DNA from: Psychromonas sp. L1A2 | GTDB lineage: Bacteria; Pseudomonadota; Gammaproteobacteria; Enterobacterales; Psychromonadaceae | Assembly: GCF_009828855.1 (NCBI RefSeq) | Contig: NZ_WUAG01000001.1 | Coordinates: 1 to 64,000, forward strand | Direction of reading: 5' to 3' | Length of the DNA: 64,000 nucleotides | Shown here: positions 35,977 through 45,170 of the stretch, in pieces | Numbering within the stretch: the first letter of the stretch is position 1 | Layout: the number at the start of each line of letters is the position of its first letter | Translations under genes and position numbers: made by a program | Notes under the pieces: model-generated | What the model was told of the DNA's origin: nothing | Database searches by the model: none | Seen by the model: the letters and a program-made list of their open reading frames with translations, nothing else

Positions 35977-36996
35977 ATGTCGATTAAAAAACTCGCTGCA
36001 CATTTAGGCTTATCAAAATCGACTGTATCCAGGGCGTTGAATGGCTATACAGATGTGAATGAGCAAACACGTGAAAAAGTATTAAAGGCAGCTCAGGAGA
36101 TAGGTTATAGGGCAAATCCGACTGCTAAGCGATTGGCTTCTGGTAAATCTCGAAATATTGGCATTATTCTACCGGCTCATTCAAGAACGTTTGTGTCATC
36201 TGCATTTTCTAAAGTATTGGCGGCTGCTGCAGAGTTTTTAGCAAAACATGATTACCAGTTAATTGTAACGACTATTTTTGAGTGGCAAGATGAACAACAA
36301 GTCTATTATGATTTTATCAGCAGTGGGTTAGTCGATGGTGTTTTTATTGTGCGTACTCGTCATCAAGATCCGCGCATTGCTATGTTAAAAAAACATCACT
36401 TTCCCTATGTTTGTTTTGGGTTTGATGCTAATTTTACGAATGACAGTTTTGTTGATGTGGATAATACACAAGCTTTTTATGACCTGACTCAACGTCAAAT
36501 AATGCAGGGACACACTCACATTGCTTTTCTTGATGCACCACTTGAGTTGACCTTTTCACTGGCGCGGAAACGAGGATATTTACAAGCCATGCATGAAGCA
36601 CATTTAACGATTGATCCACGTTGGTTATTAAATGGTGAGCTGAATGAACATGATGCAATGAAAATGACGCAAGAGATTATGTCTTTAGTTCAGCGTCCTA
36701 CCTGTATTTTATGCGCAGACGATACGATGGCGTTAGGTGCGATTGCAGCGTGTGAAGCATTAAGTTACCAAGTGGGTATTGATATTGCCATTGCAGGTTA
36801 TGGGGATTATGAGTATAGCGGTTATACCAAACCATCGATAACTACAGTTAAATACGATACTCGATTGGTTGGTGAAGGAATGTCGAAATTAATGTTAAAT
36901 AAAATTGAAGACAAACAATTCGAAGTCAACAACTGGTATGAAGCAATGATTGTTATTAGACAATCAGATACCTACCTCTTAACGAATAAAATATGA
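35977..36996 (+). CDS. LacI-family transcriptional regulator
   Basis: The product has 339 residues. The N-terminal helix-turn-helix MSIKKLAAHLGLSKSTVSRALNGY is followed by hinge RANPTAKRLASGKS and a periplasmic-binding-protein-like effector domain (GYGDYEYSGYTKPSITTV). It lies 40 bases after the ATPase gene, in the same orientation, so it is probably co-transcribed and autoregulated through the palindrome at 31337-31350. The effector is presumably the imported sugar. Confidence 0.93.
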   Translation: MSIKKLAAHLGLSKSTVSRALNGYTDVNEQTREKVLKAAQEIGYRANPTAKRLASGKSRNIGIILPAHSRTFVSSAFSKVLAAAAEFLAKHDYQLIVTTIFEWQDEQQVYYDFISSGLVDGVFIVRTRHQDPRIAMLKKHHFPYVCFGFDANFTNDSFVDVDNTQAFYDLTQRQIMQGHTHIAFLDAPLELTFSLARKRGYLQAMHEAHLTIDPRWLLNGELNEHDAMKMTQEIMSLVQRPTCILCADDTMALGAIAACEALSYQVGIDIAIAGYGDYEYSGYTKPSITTVKYDTRLVGEGMSKLMLNKIEDKQFEVNNWYEAMIVIRQSDTYLLTNKI

Positions 36997-37323
36997 TTTA
37001 TCTTTTATAAGTATAAGTATAAGTAAAAATAACTTCTACTTGTAAAAAGTTGATGTTTTTATGTCAATAATACTCCATTATATTTAGTATTCTTTTCAGC
37101 ATATTTTATTACCTGCAATCACAGCCATAAACAATATAAGCCCCCTTTACTGTACTAAAATTACCTATTTATATTAACTTTTAATTCAAACTAGGCTACT
37201 TTGTTGTATGATATTTATACTTTTTTTTAATATTTTTAGTTTTAAATCAAAATAAACATATTGTTGGTGAATGTCATCTATTAGTAAAACGCTATATTTA
37301 TACTAATAATCAAAGAGGTGGGC
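36997..37323. other. Spacer between LacI-type regulator and diguanylate cyclase
   Basis: AT-rich. A triple ataagt repeat (about 37009-37026) forms the left side of an imperfect hairpin with tacttgtaaaaag, a weak possible terminator. Nothing else is recognised. Confidence 0.4.
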
Positions 37324-38982
37324 ATGAATGAAATGAAAAATATTAACACCGTTAATGCACAATTTCTTTTCTCTAGGTATATTAAACACTTCATTATTTC
37401 ACTGACGTTAATCTGCTTTGCTTCTCTGTTACTTACCTGGTCATTGCAGTTTATTGGTAAAGATATCACTTGGTTTGTGTTTTATCCGGCGGTTATCCTC
37501 GCAACACTTTATGGTGGTATTTCTGCTGGTTTTATCACAACCTTACTGACACCTTTTACGCTCTTTTTTGTTTGGCCCTTAATTTCAACACATCCCTTAT
37601 TCAATAGTGTTTTAGACATTATAGAAATGTCCTTATTTATTCTTATTTGTAGTTATATTTCTTATCTACATGGTTTATTACAACGTAATAAAACACAGTT
37701 AAAGCAATCTGAATTAGCTTATCAAGCAGAACAGCAGGAAAACCAATTTATGACTAAATTAGTTAATTCTATGCCTAATATGATTGGTTATTGGGATAAA
37801 GAACTAAATTGTCAATTCGCCAATAAAGCTTTTAGTGAATGGCATACTCAAGATCCTAAAGATCTTATTGGGCTCTCTTTTAAAGAGTTAGCTGGAGAAG
37901 AGCTTTATCGCTTGAATGAGCCTTATATTAACAATGTTTTGGCGGGTAAAGCTCAGCGCTTTGAACGTACACTGAAAAAAACAGATGGAAGTACAGGCGC
38001 TATTCTCGCGCAATATGTTCCTCATTTCGATAGTGATGGCTCAGTGAAAGGTTTTGCGATTCAGTCTAGTGAGGTAACTGAATTAAAAGAAACAGAAGCG
38101 CAGTTAAAATTGGCAACTTGTGTTTTTGATAGCACAGTTGATGGGGTTTTAATTACAGATGTTAATGGGATTATTTTATCTGTTAACCCTGCTTTCATTG
38201 ATATCACAGGTTACTCTGCTAAAGAAGCAATTGGATTAACACCTCATATCCTTAAGTCCTATCGTCAAAATAAAGATTTTTATATTTCTTTATGGGCTGA
38301 ATTAAAAGAGCAGGAAAAATGGTCAGGAGAAATATGGAATCGCCGAAAGAGTGGTGATCTTTTTTTAGTACAAATGAATATTAGTATAGTGAAAGATATA
38401 AATGGTAAAACCATAAGGTATGTTTCAGTATTCAGGGATATCACTGATCATTGGCATAAAGATGAGAATTTAAAACATTTAGCTTTTTACGATGCATTAA
38501 CAGATTTACCTAATAGAACGTTGTTAATGGAGCGTTTAGGCCAAAAAATTCTTAGCTGTCAACGTAGGCAGAATAAACTTGCCGTTATGTTTTTGGATTT
38601 AGATGGATTTAAATTAATTAATGATACATTTGGCCATAATATTGGTGATGAATTACTGAGAGTAATTTCTACTAGATTATTAGTACTAGTAAGAGAATCT
38701 GATATTGTGGCGCGTTTAGGTGGAGATGAATTTATTTTTGTGGTTGATAATTCGATACAAGAAAAGGAAGTATTAGATCTTGCAGAACGTATTATAAACG
38801 CCATTAAAGAACCCCTTGAAATCAATGGAAATCTATTACAAGTTGGAGCTTCAGTCGGTATCGCAATATTTCCTGATGATGCTATTACTGCTACTGAATT
38901 AATTGAAAAGGCAGATTGTGCAATGTACAAATCAAAAGCACCGGATCAAAACGCTATCCATTTTTATGAACCTAATTCTTAA
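37324..38982 (+). CDS. Membrane-bound PAS-PAS-GGDEF diguanylate cyclase
   Basis: The product makes cyclic di-GMP, a second messenger for biofilm and motility. It has 552 residues from the ATG at 37324, which follows agaggt at good spacing, whereas a GTG at 37318 is too close to it. Residues 1 to about 125 form three or four membrane helices (DUF4118-like). Two PAS domains follow (about 140-245 and 255-375), then a GGDEF domain with substrate motif DLDGFKLINDTFGHN and intact active site RLGGDEF. The usual RxxD inhibitory site is not evident. No EAL domain follows. The signal sensed is unknown. Confidence 0.93.
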   Translation: MNEMKNINTVNAQFLFSRYIKHFIISLTLICFASLLLTWSLQFIGKDITWFVFYPAVILATLYGGISAGFITTLLTPFTLFFVWPLISTHPLFNSVLDIIEMSLFILICSYISYLHGLLQRNKTQLKQSELAYQAEQQENQFMTKLVNSMPNMIGYWDKELNCQFANKAFSEWHTQDPKDLIGLSFKELAGEELYRLNEPYINNVLAGKAQRFERTLKKTDGSTGAILAQYVPHFDSDGSVKGFAIQSSEVTELKETEAQLKLATCVFDSTVDGVLITDVNGIILSVNPAFIDITGYSAKEAIGLTPHILKSYRQNKDFYISLWAELKEQEKWSGEIWNRRKSGDLFLVQMNISIVKDINGKTIRYVSVFRDITDHWHKDENLKHLAFYDALTDLPNRTLLMERLGQKILSCQRRQNKLAVMFLDLDGFKLINDTFGHNIGDELLRVISTRLLVLVRESDIVARLGGDEFIFVVDNSIQEKEVLDLAERIINAIKEPLEINGNLLQVGASVGIAIFPDDAITATELIEKADCAMYKSKAPDQNAIHFYEPNS

Positions 38983-39081
38983 GGCATTCGCTAATTATGT
39001 GTTCGAATCTATAAAATTCATTAAATCGTCATATTCATTTTGTACTTTGAGATAATAAAATAACTGATCTTAAGGTTTAAC

Positions 39082-40494
39082 ATGTTAAAAAATAAAACTG
39101 GTTTAATGAGTGTTCTTTCTGTTGTGGCTCTGTTTAGCTCTGTTAATAGTGCAATCGCAACAGAAATGGATACGATCTTAGAGACATTTCCTAAGCAGGG
39201 TTCTGAATTACCTTATTCAGTATTACGTGCTGATTTAAAAGATGCAAAAACACAATTACCTTTTGATATTCGTAATGGTGGTTATGGTTCAGCGATGACT
39301 GCACACCCTACTCAAGCTAATCAATTTTATGCATTAACAGACCGCGGTCCTAATGCTAATCATCAAGGTCAATACGGTAAAGGTAAGAGCTTTCCTGTTG
39401 CTGATTACACTCCTCGTATTGGTCTATTTGAAGTTAAAGCTAACGGTAAGATTGTCCAACTAAAAGATATCCTATTAAAACGTCCCGATGGCAGCCTTAT
39501 TTCAGGTTTGCCTAATAGCTCTGCATTGGGAGGAACAGGTGAAACGCCTTACCATGCCGATGGAAAGCCAGTATTAGTCAATGATCAATTACCGTATAAC
39601 GCGACAACAAATCCCATTAAATTAGATGATTATGGTTTAGATGGCGAAGGCTTAGTCGCTTTAAAAGATGGTTCATTTTGGGTAAGTGATGAATACGGCC
39701 CACATATTGTTCACTTTGATGCTAATGGCATCGAAATAGATCGTATCAATGCCTTTAAAGATGACAGCCGTACCTCATTACATTTACCTGCCGTCTATCA
39801 GCATCGTCGTGCTAATCGCGGTATGGAAGGACTCGCCATTACACCTGATGAAAAGATGCTGGTGGGTATCATGCAATCTACCTTAAAGAACCCTGATAAA
39901 GCGGCACAAAAAGGCGATCTTACGCGCATCGTTAGTCTCAATTTAAGTAATGGACAAACTGAGCAATATTTATATCGCCAAGAGAAACTTGAAAATGCTA
40001 ACTCTGAGATCGCTGCGTTAACCGCAGATAAATTCTTAGTGATTGAGCGAGATGGTAGTTTCCTGCTTGGTGGTCCTAAAAAGGCCAACCCTAATGCACA
40101 AAAGCAAGTTTATCGTGTTGATCTTAGTTCTGGTACTGCACTCTCTAAAGTCTCTTTATCCTCATCTATTACTAAAGATGAAAGCCATGGTTTATTGATT
40201 GATGGATTAACATTAGAGCAGTATGCACAGAAGCATGGTTGGGATGCGCTAGCTGAAAAAGGCATAAAACCGGTAACTAAAAAACTAGTGATAGATATGG
40301 TTAAAGAAATCGCTTATGCACACGATAAAATGGAAGGGTTATGGATCATTGATGATCAGCATTTAGGCGTATTAAATGATGATGATTTTGCGACTTGGTC
40401 AACGGATGGAAAATTAGAACAAAAGTATTTAGACAAAAATACGGTCGATGCTAATCGCCTTTATATTATTAAAAAGAATTTACTTGGAGAGTAA
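39082..40494 (+). CDS. Exported esterase-like phytase-family protein
   Basis: The product has 470 residues with a signal peptide cut near AIATEMD (residue 26-27). The body matches the esterase-like domain found in phytase-type proteins (PF13449): NGGYGSAMTAHP, FYALTDRGPNA, GLDGEGLVALKDGSFWVSDEYGPHI, and NRGMEGLAITPD. These are six-bladed propeller elements with conserved acidic residues that may bind calcium. Phosphate scavenging is possible but unproven. It is transcribed alone and followed by hairpins. Confidence 0.88.
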   Translation: MLKNKTGLMSVLSVVALFSSVNSAIATEMDTILETFPKQGSELPYSVLRADLKDAKTQLPFDIRNGGYGSAMTAHPTQANQFYALTDRGPNANHQGQYGKGKSFPVADYTPRIGLFEVKANGKIVQLKDILLKRPDGSLISGLPNSSALGGTGETPYHADGKPVLVNDQLPYNATTNPIKLDDYGLDGEGLVALKDGSFWVSDEYGPHIVHFDANGIEIDRINAFKDDSRTSLHLPAVYQHRRANRGMEGLAITPDEKMLVGIMQSTLKNPDKAAQKGDLTRIVSLNLSNGQTEQYLYRQEKLENANSEIAALTADKFLVIERDGSFLLGGPKKANPNAQKQVYRVDLSSGTALSKVSLSSSITKDESHGLLIDGLTLEQYAQKHGWDALAEKGIKPVTKKLVIDMVKEIAYAHDKMEGLWIIDDQHLGVLNDDDFATWSTDGKLEQKYLDKNTVDANRLYIIKKNLLGE

Positions 40495-40506
40495 ATATCA
40501 CTTTGA

Positions 40507-40563
40507 AATGGGCTTACCTTCCCGATAGAGAGTAACTAGCTCACTCGTTAGGCTAAGCCCGTT
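40507..40563 (+). terminator. Stem-loop after the phytase-like gene
   Basis: The outer arms aatgggctta and taagcccgtt enclose a 37-base loop that can fold further. A T-rich stretch (tttatta) follows. It starts about 13 bases after the stop, so it is a plausible terminator. Confidence 0.5.
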
Positions 40564-40629
40564 TATTAACTTAAGCTTTTTTATTCAATTAAATTCATTA
40601 ACTCATTTATTAAAGTCTTCATTAACTTA

Positions 40630-40676
40630 TTCAACGCCATCAAGGTTAGCTAATGATTAACCTTGATGGCGTTGAA
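40630..40676. repeat. Perfect 19-bp inverted repeat
   Basis: The arms ttcaacgccatcaaggtta and taaccttgatggcgttgaa pair without a mismatch around 9 bases. No T tract follows. It is much stronger than needed for termination; it may be a 3'-end stabiliser, a bidirectional block or a mobile-repeat relic. Confidence 0.8.
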
Positions 40677-40842
40677 TTAACTCATCTAATTATCATCTCA
40701 TCATGCACTAATCTGACTCTTTATAGTTAAGTTGCACCAAATTATCACGTTCATATATAAACTTAATAAACATTTTTATTATTTATCAGTTACTTATAAA
40801 TTGGTATGTTATTTGTACCTAATAAGTGATATCTAGGTCATC

Positions 40843-42021
40843 ATGGAGCAAAAAATGCGTCAACTATTTTCTTTGCCAGTACAAAAGGTTATTCAGTTCG
40901 TTGGTTTTAAAGTGGTAGTTAGCTTTTATATTTGTATGCTTTTGACTATTCTTGCTACACAATTTTCGGTAGTGAACTTCCCTGGTAAAGTACCAACACA
41001 TCTATTATCTATAGAGTTAGCTGTTCTGTTCTATTTTTCAGTGGCATTAATAATGGTTATAAATGATGAGCTACACTCTTTTAAAAGGATGCTTAGTTCA
41101 TTAAATGCGGATACTTTCGATTATCGAGATCTTAAAACAAACAACTTACTCCCTGAAAACTTACTTGAACAATTAACCTCTTCCTATCGAGAGCTTGGAC
41201 GAGTTAATGATAAAAATAAAGATAAGTTGAGTGAAGTTTCTTACTCTGCGATACAAGTTATTAATACTGCACATTCCGTGACTGAAAACGTACAAAAACA
41301 ATCAGATGCGACGAATGCCACGGCTGCAGCCATTACTGAAATGAGTGTTTCTTTAAATGAGGTTAATACTCGTATCAGTGGTGTTCATTCCTCGTCAGAA
41401 AATGCATTTAATACCGCTGAACAAGGTCGTTTATCTATTGCGGAGTTACAAGCATCATTAGAAAAAGTCGCTTTTGAAGCAGGAACAACAGCCAATGATA
41501 TTGAGCTATTAATGACACTCGCAAATACTGTTGCAGAAATTTCAGAGTCTATTCAAGGCATAGCCGATCAAACTAATTTATTAGCGTTAAATGCCTCTAT
41601 TGAAGCAGCAAGAGCTGGTGAGTTCGGACTAGGCTTTGCTGTTGTTGCCGATGAGGTTAGGGCTTTATCACATCGCTCATATACTGCAGCGGATAGCATT
41701 GTAAAAAATGTTCGTTCGGTGATAAATCAAGGTAATAAAATTAGTCTTAGCATGTCTAATGTTGTTGAACAATCTACACAATGTAAACAAGAGGCAAATG
41801 TTGTGGATCAATCGTTACAACAAATTGAAGAAGCGACTTTTGATGTAAAAGAGAAAATAAAGACTGTTGCTTATAATGTTGAGCAACAAACGTTAGCTAT
41901 CAATGAAATATCAGAACATGTTGAGTTGGTGGTGCAAGGTGCTAGGGCAAATGCTGAAGTGGCAAAGCAGGCTGAGACCGTCGCAACTCACCTTAAATCA
42001 CTGACACAAATCGCTGGCTAA
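40843..42021 (+). CDS. Methyl-accepting chemotaxis protein lacking a sensor domain
   Basis: The product has 392 residues. Two closely spaced membrane helices (about 22-42 and 56-76) enclose a periplasmic loop of only about 15 residues, so there is no ligand-binding domain and no recognisable HAMP. The rest is a cytoplasmic signalling coiled coil with the CheA/CheW-binding tip [20 protein letters not shown] followed by [12 protein letters not shown]. An internal ATG at 40855 has a better-spaced ggag and could be the true start. The next gene, 22 bases on, encodes a membrane-anchored NIT-like protein that might provide sensing. Confidence 0.93.
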   Translation: MEQKMRQLFSLPVQKVIQFVGFKVVVSFYICMLLTILATQFSVVNFPGKVPTHLLSIELAVLFYFSVALIMVINDELHSFKRMLSSLNADTFDYRDLKTNNLLPENLLEQLTSSYRELGRVNDKNKDKLSEVSYSAIQVINTAHSVTENVQKQSDATNATAAAITEMSVSLNEVNTRISGVHSSSENAFNTAEQGRLSIAELQASLEKVAFEAGTTANDIELLMTLANTVAEISESIQGIADQTNLLALNASIEAARAGEFGLGFAVVADEVRALSHRSYTAADSIVKNVRSVINQGNKISLSMSNVVEQSTQCKQEANVVDQSLQQIEEATFDVKEKIKTVAYNVEQQTLAINEISEHVELVVQGARANAEVAKQAETVATHLKSLTQIAG

Positions 42022-42043
42022 AATTATTGAATAAGGAACGGAT

Positions 42044-42880
42044 ATGGAAATCTATATCATTATTTTATTACTGATTATTTTATTTTCAGTGTGGCTACAT
42101 CATTATAAAACGAGACAACAAAAAGCATTATGCGTACAAGGGTTGGATAACATCACACATATTAAATTGCTGATCAGCGCTATACAAACTCATCGAGGGT
42201 TAAGTTCTGCATTATTAAATGGTGACCAAAGCAAACAAGTAATACTAGCCACTATTGAGCAACAAGTTAAAAGTGAAATTAAGTACCTTGAAGAACAGCG
42301 TACTCTTGATAAAAATGGTCGTTGGGGATCGTTTATCGATCATTGGGGGCGCTTAAAAACAAATGATAAAGCTCGAGATGCAGAAAATAGTTTTAAGCAA
42401 CATACACAGTTAATCGCTAATTTACTCTATCTACTAGAAGATGAGGCAGAGAGAGGGCATTTAAATGCAGGGTCTTTTCCTAAGTTGCCTAATATTGGAT
42501 TTGTATGGCGAGAGTTGGTTGTTACGACTGAAATAATAGGCCAATCGCGCGCAATAGGAACGGGTGTTGCAACCAGTAAAAAATGTACTAGCGTTCACAA
42601 AATTCGCTTATCGTTTTTACAACAAAATATGCAGAAAACCATTAATAGCACATTACCTAAATTATCGTCACTTGAACGCTTTACGAATGAACATAAGGCG
42701 TTATTAAGCGTCGCTAAATTAAAAATGGAGTTTTTAAGCAACACTATTGAAAACGAGTTAATTAGTACAGAGCAAATCAGTATTAATCAAGATGAGTATT
42801 TTGCGTTAGCGACCGATAGTATTAAAGCACTAGATTCGATATTTAATCATCAAATAGAGCAAATCCAACAAATTATTTAG
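42044..42880 (+). CDS. Membrane-anchored NIT-like nitrate/nitrite-sensing-type protein
   Basis: The product has 278 residues. One N-terminal helix (residues 2-20) is followed by a basic stretch (HHYKTRQQK), which predicts a cytoplasmic helical body. Two segments, HRGLSSALLNGD and IGQSRAIGTGVATS, resemble the paired nitrate-contacting motifs of NIT domains (PF08376) found in sensor kinases, NasR and some chemoreceptors. There is no output domain. It overlaps the transcription unit of the preceding sensorless chemoreceptor (22-base gap, aagga ribosome site), suggesting joint function. The assignment is a remote-motif inference. Confidence 0.7.
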   Translation: MEIYIIILLLIILFSVWLHHYKTRQQKALCVQGLDNITHIKLLISAIQTHRGLSSALLNGDQSKQVILATIEQQVKSEIKYLEEQRTLDKNGRWGSFIDHWGRLKTNDKARDAENSFKQHTQLIANLLYLLEDEAERGHLNAGSFPKLPNIGFVWRELVVTTEIIGQSRAIGTGVATSKKCTSVHKIRLSFLQQNMQKTINSTLPKLSSLERFTNEHKALLSVAKLKMEFLSNTIENELISTEQISINQDEYFALATDSIKALDSIFNHQIEQIQQII

Positions 42881-43024
42881 CCATAATCAAAGCTATCATG
42901 AAGCTATGGGGGATATGAATATAAGGATTTTTAGTGATAGCGACTGAGCGAGTCACTATCCGGTAGAGTTTAACTGATAGGGGAGTTTAAATTACGGAAG
43001 AGTAAAAATATTAGATTGATACTG

Positions 43025-43504
43025 TTAAGACTCAGCATCTTGGATAGTACCGACCAACAGTACTGGAGCCGCATCAAGTTCAGTTGCGTCCATCATTGAA
43101 GCAATACGCTCTACGGCAGACAGTAACTGACTTTGCTCCCATTCTTCAAGGCGCTGATAGCGTTTAATAAAGTGATCTTGTAATGGCTGTGGTGATGAGC
43201 TTAAAACCGCTTGTCCAGCTTCACTTAATGATAAGTGCACTTTACGTTTATCTGTTTTACTGCGGGTTCTAATGACAAAGTCGCGCGCTTCTAATCGATC
43301 TATAATCGTCGTTACTGTCGCAGCGCTTAATGTTATTTCTTGAGCAATTTGCTTTGCAAGTGGCGCTTCAAGTTGATCAATTTTTCTCATTACCAATAAC
43401 TGTGGGCCAGTTAATCCAGACTCTTTATTCAATTGACGTGAGTGTATACTAATCGCTCTGATCACTCTGCGTAATGAAATTAATAACTGCTCTTGCTTTT
43501 CCAT
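43025..43504 (-). CDS. MarR-family transcriptional regulator
   Basis: The product has 159 residues from the ATG at 43504 (MEKQEQLLISLRRV); a longer frame with 11 extra residues exists but lacks support. The winged helix is visible as LAKQIAQEITLSAATVTTIIDRLEARDFVIR, and the wing as SKTDKRKVHLSLSEAG. A winged-helix dimer usually released by small phenolic or oxidised ligands. It lies downstream of the BCCT-like transporter gene, separated by a strong terminator, so it is a separate unit. The targets are unknown; the adjacent betaine genes are candidates. Confidence 0.9.
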   Translation of the reverse strand: MEKQEQLLISLRRVIRAISIHSRQLNKESGLTGPQLLVMRKIDQLEAPLAKQIAQEITLSAATVTTIIDRLEARDFVIRTRSKTDKRKVHLSLSEAGQAVLSSSPQPLQDHFIKRYQRLEEWEQSQLLSAVERIASMMDATELDAAPVLLVGTIQDAES

Positions 43505-43570
43505 AATGCTCACTCTATTTTTTGTGTAGCATAACAAAAATAATCATAAGACTCATGTGTAAAATCATAA

Positions 43571-43607
43571 AAAAAGCAGAATAACGAAACGCGTTATTCT
43601 GCTTTTT
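43571..43607 (-). terminator. Strong bidirectional terminator after the BCCT-like gene
   Basis: A perfect 16-bp stem with arms aaaaagcagaataacg and cgttattctgcttttt, a 5-base loop, and T runs on both strands. It lies 66 bases after the transporter stop and 66 bases before the MarR start. Confidence 0.85.
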
Positions 43608-43672
43608 ATTGTTCTATTACTGTCTTTTATATTAAGTATTAAACATACCTAATATAAGGTCGTAATCATTTA

Positions 43673-44890
43673 TTAATCCATCAACTCAATTTTAGTAAAG
43701 TCGATTTTATTCTCTTTTGGAGAATGTTCAATATCAGCTACTTTACGGTAATGAGTTAATAACATATAACCAAAACACCCTAAGATTAAGCCGATTGCTA
43801 AAGCACCAACCCATTGGATTTGTAAAAAGTTTAGTTTGAATAACAATGTTAAAGCACTTAATAAAACAATATTACCAATGATATAAGGTATTTTACCAAA
43901 GCGTTGTACTGTTAAGTTTAAGTTATCAGTATATAAACGAACCAGTGAATCTAGAGAATTGATTACAAAGGTGACACCTACAATAACCATCGCTAAGTTA
44001 TAAAAGCCTGCTGTTGAGATAGCATTGACGCTGTAGTAATAAAGTACAGTAAACCAAATCGCAATTGGAATTGATGGGAATATCATCATTGCGCCTAGTA
44101 CTTGATACGTTTTCATACCACTTACAAAACGAGAGGTAAATTGACCAATCATAATGCTCCAAGCGAACCACCAATAAAGGTAAAACTCATGGTAGTCATT
44201 CAGCGGTAATACAAAATGATTTAAATTAGCAAAGTAATCACCGATTAAACCAAAGGTAGTAAAGAACTCGCCAACACTTGAGTTATCAGATAAGAAAGCA
44301 CCTGCCCACATGATGATAATCAATGTGAAAAATAACCAGCTACTACCTAAACTTAAAATACGTACGTAACGGATACTTGTACTTGAATATACAGCCGCTG
44401 CGATCGCTAAGAATACGATTAAGTAGAAACTACCAACAATGCTTTCACCATCACCAATACCCGGTAAATACCAAGGTAAGTTGGTTAGCAATAAGTAAGC
44501 AGTAAAGGCACAGGTACCGATAATGACGACATTGTTAATAAACTTGATTAGTGGAATTTCGAAAAACTTAACTCTTGGTTCAATAACACAAAAATAGAAA
44601 CAAGTAACAAAGTAGAAAGCCCAAATCAAGAATGCCCAAAATCCAAATTCAATAGAGAGTGGATTAGTAAAACCATACTCAGGGCTAGTCGCTAAATCTG
44701 CATAACCTGCGAATTCAGTGAGCGGGAACATGATTAAACCTACATCTAAACCTGATGTAAATAGAATCGCGATAAAGGTAAATTTACGTACTGGTGTTAC
44801 ACCAATACATTGCATATTACCCCAACGGAATAGGATAAATGCGATGGCAGCAAAAACGAATAAGATGCCGATCGAAAGCCAAAGAGTCAT
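43673..44890 (-). CDS. BCCT-family choline/betaine transporter, short divergent form
   Basis: The product has 405 residues and about 11 to 12 membrane helices. The segment YLYWWFAWSIMIGQFTSRFV resembles the signature of the betaine/carnitine/choline transporter family, where a tryptophan-rich helix is followed by a Gly/Arg turn. It is shorter than typical BetT proteins (over 500) and lacks their long C-terminal tail. Lying 280 bases downstream of betIBA on the same strand, it probably imports choline or betaine. No operator was recognised before it, so it may be read through from betA. Confidence 0.72.
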   Translation of the reverse strand: MTLWLSIGILFVFAAIAFILFRWGNMQCIGVTPVRKFTFIAILFTSGLDVGLIMFPLTEFAGYADLATSPEYGFTNPLSIEFGFWAFLIWAFYFVTCFYFCVIEPRVKFFEIPLIKFINNVVIIGTCAFTAYLLLTNLPWYLPGIGDGESIVGSFYLIVFLAIAAAVYSSTSIRYVRILSLGSSWLFFTLIIIMWAGAFLSDNSSVGEFFTTFGLIGDYFANLNHFVLPLNDYHEFYLYWWFAWSIMIGQFTSRFVSGMKTYQVLGAMMIFPSIPIAIWFTVLYYYSVNAISTAGFYNLAMVIVGVTFVINSLDSLVRLYTDNLNLTVQRFGKIPYIIGNIVLLSALTLLFKLNFLQIQWVGALAIGLILGCFGYMLLTHYRKVADIEHSPKENKIDFTKIELMD

Positions 44891-45170
44891 TATTTGGCCT
44901 CCAAGTGGATAGTGTTGATAAACATAGATAATTCCTTGTTTTATGTTTTAAACGCTACGCCATTATTTTTAAGACAATCTTGCCCTCAAACCTTAAGTAT
45001 CGTAGTGATAATGCCAATAAATGGCATAGTTAGATGACGATAGTTAAACCCTGAAAAATAACGTAGTTTAATAGGCCATTTGCAATGCTTGCATAGGTTG
45101 ACCTTACACCTCATCTAAGTGACTCGATGATTTTTATCAACGACCCACAAAGAGTGAAACTGGTTTACAA

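Larger units (their letters stand above)
40495..40842. other. Spacer between phytase-like gene and chemoreceptor gene, with two hairpins
   Basis: This 348-base spacer holds two stem-loops (40507-40563 and 40630-40676), described separately. The rest is AT-rich, and the chemoreceptor promoter is not distinct. Confidence 0.5.

Noticed and set aside
45011-45027. Stem-loop atgcca/tggcat between betA and the BCCT-like gene as a terminator
   Set aside because: Only 6 bp with no T tract on the minus strand; too weak to call.
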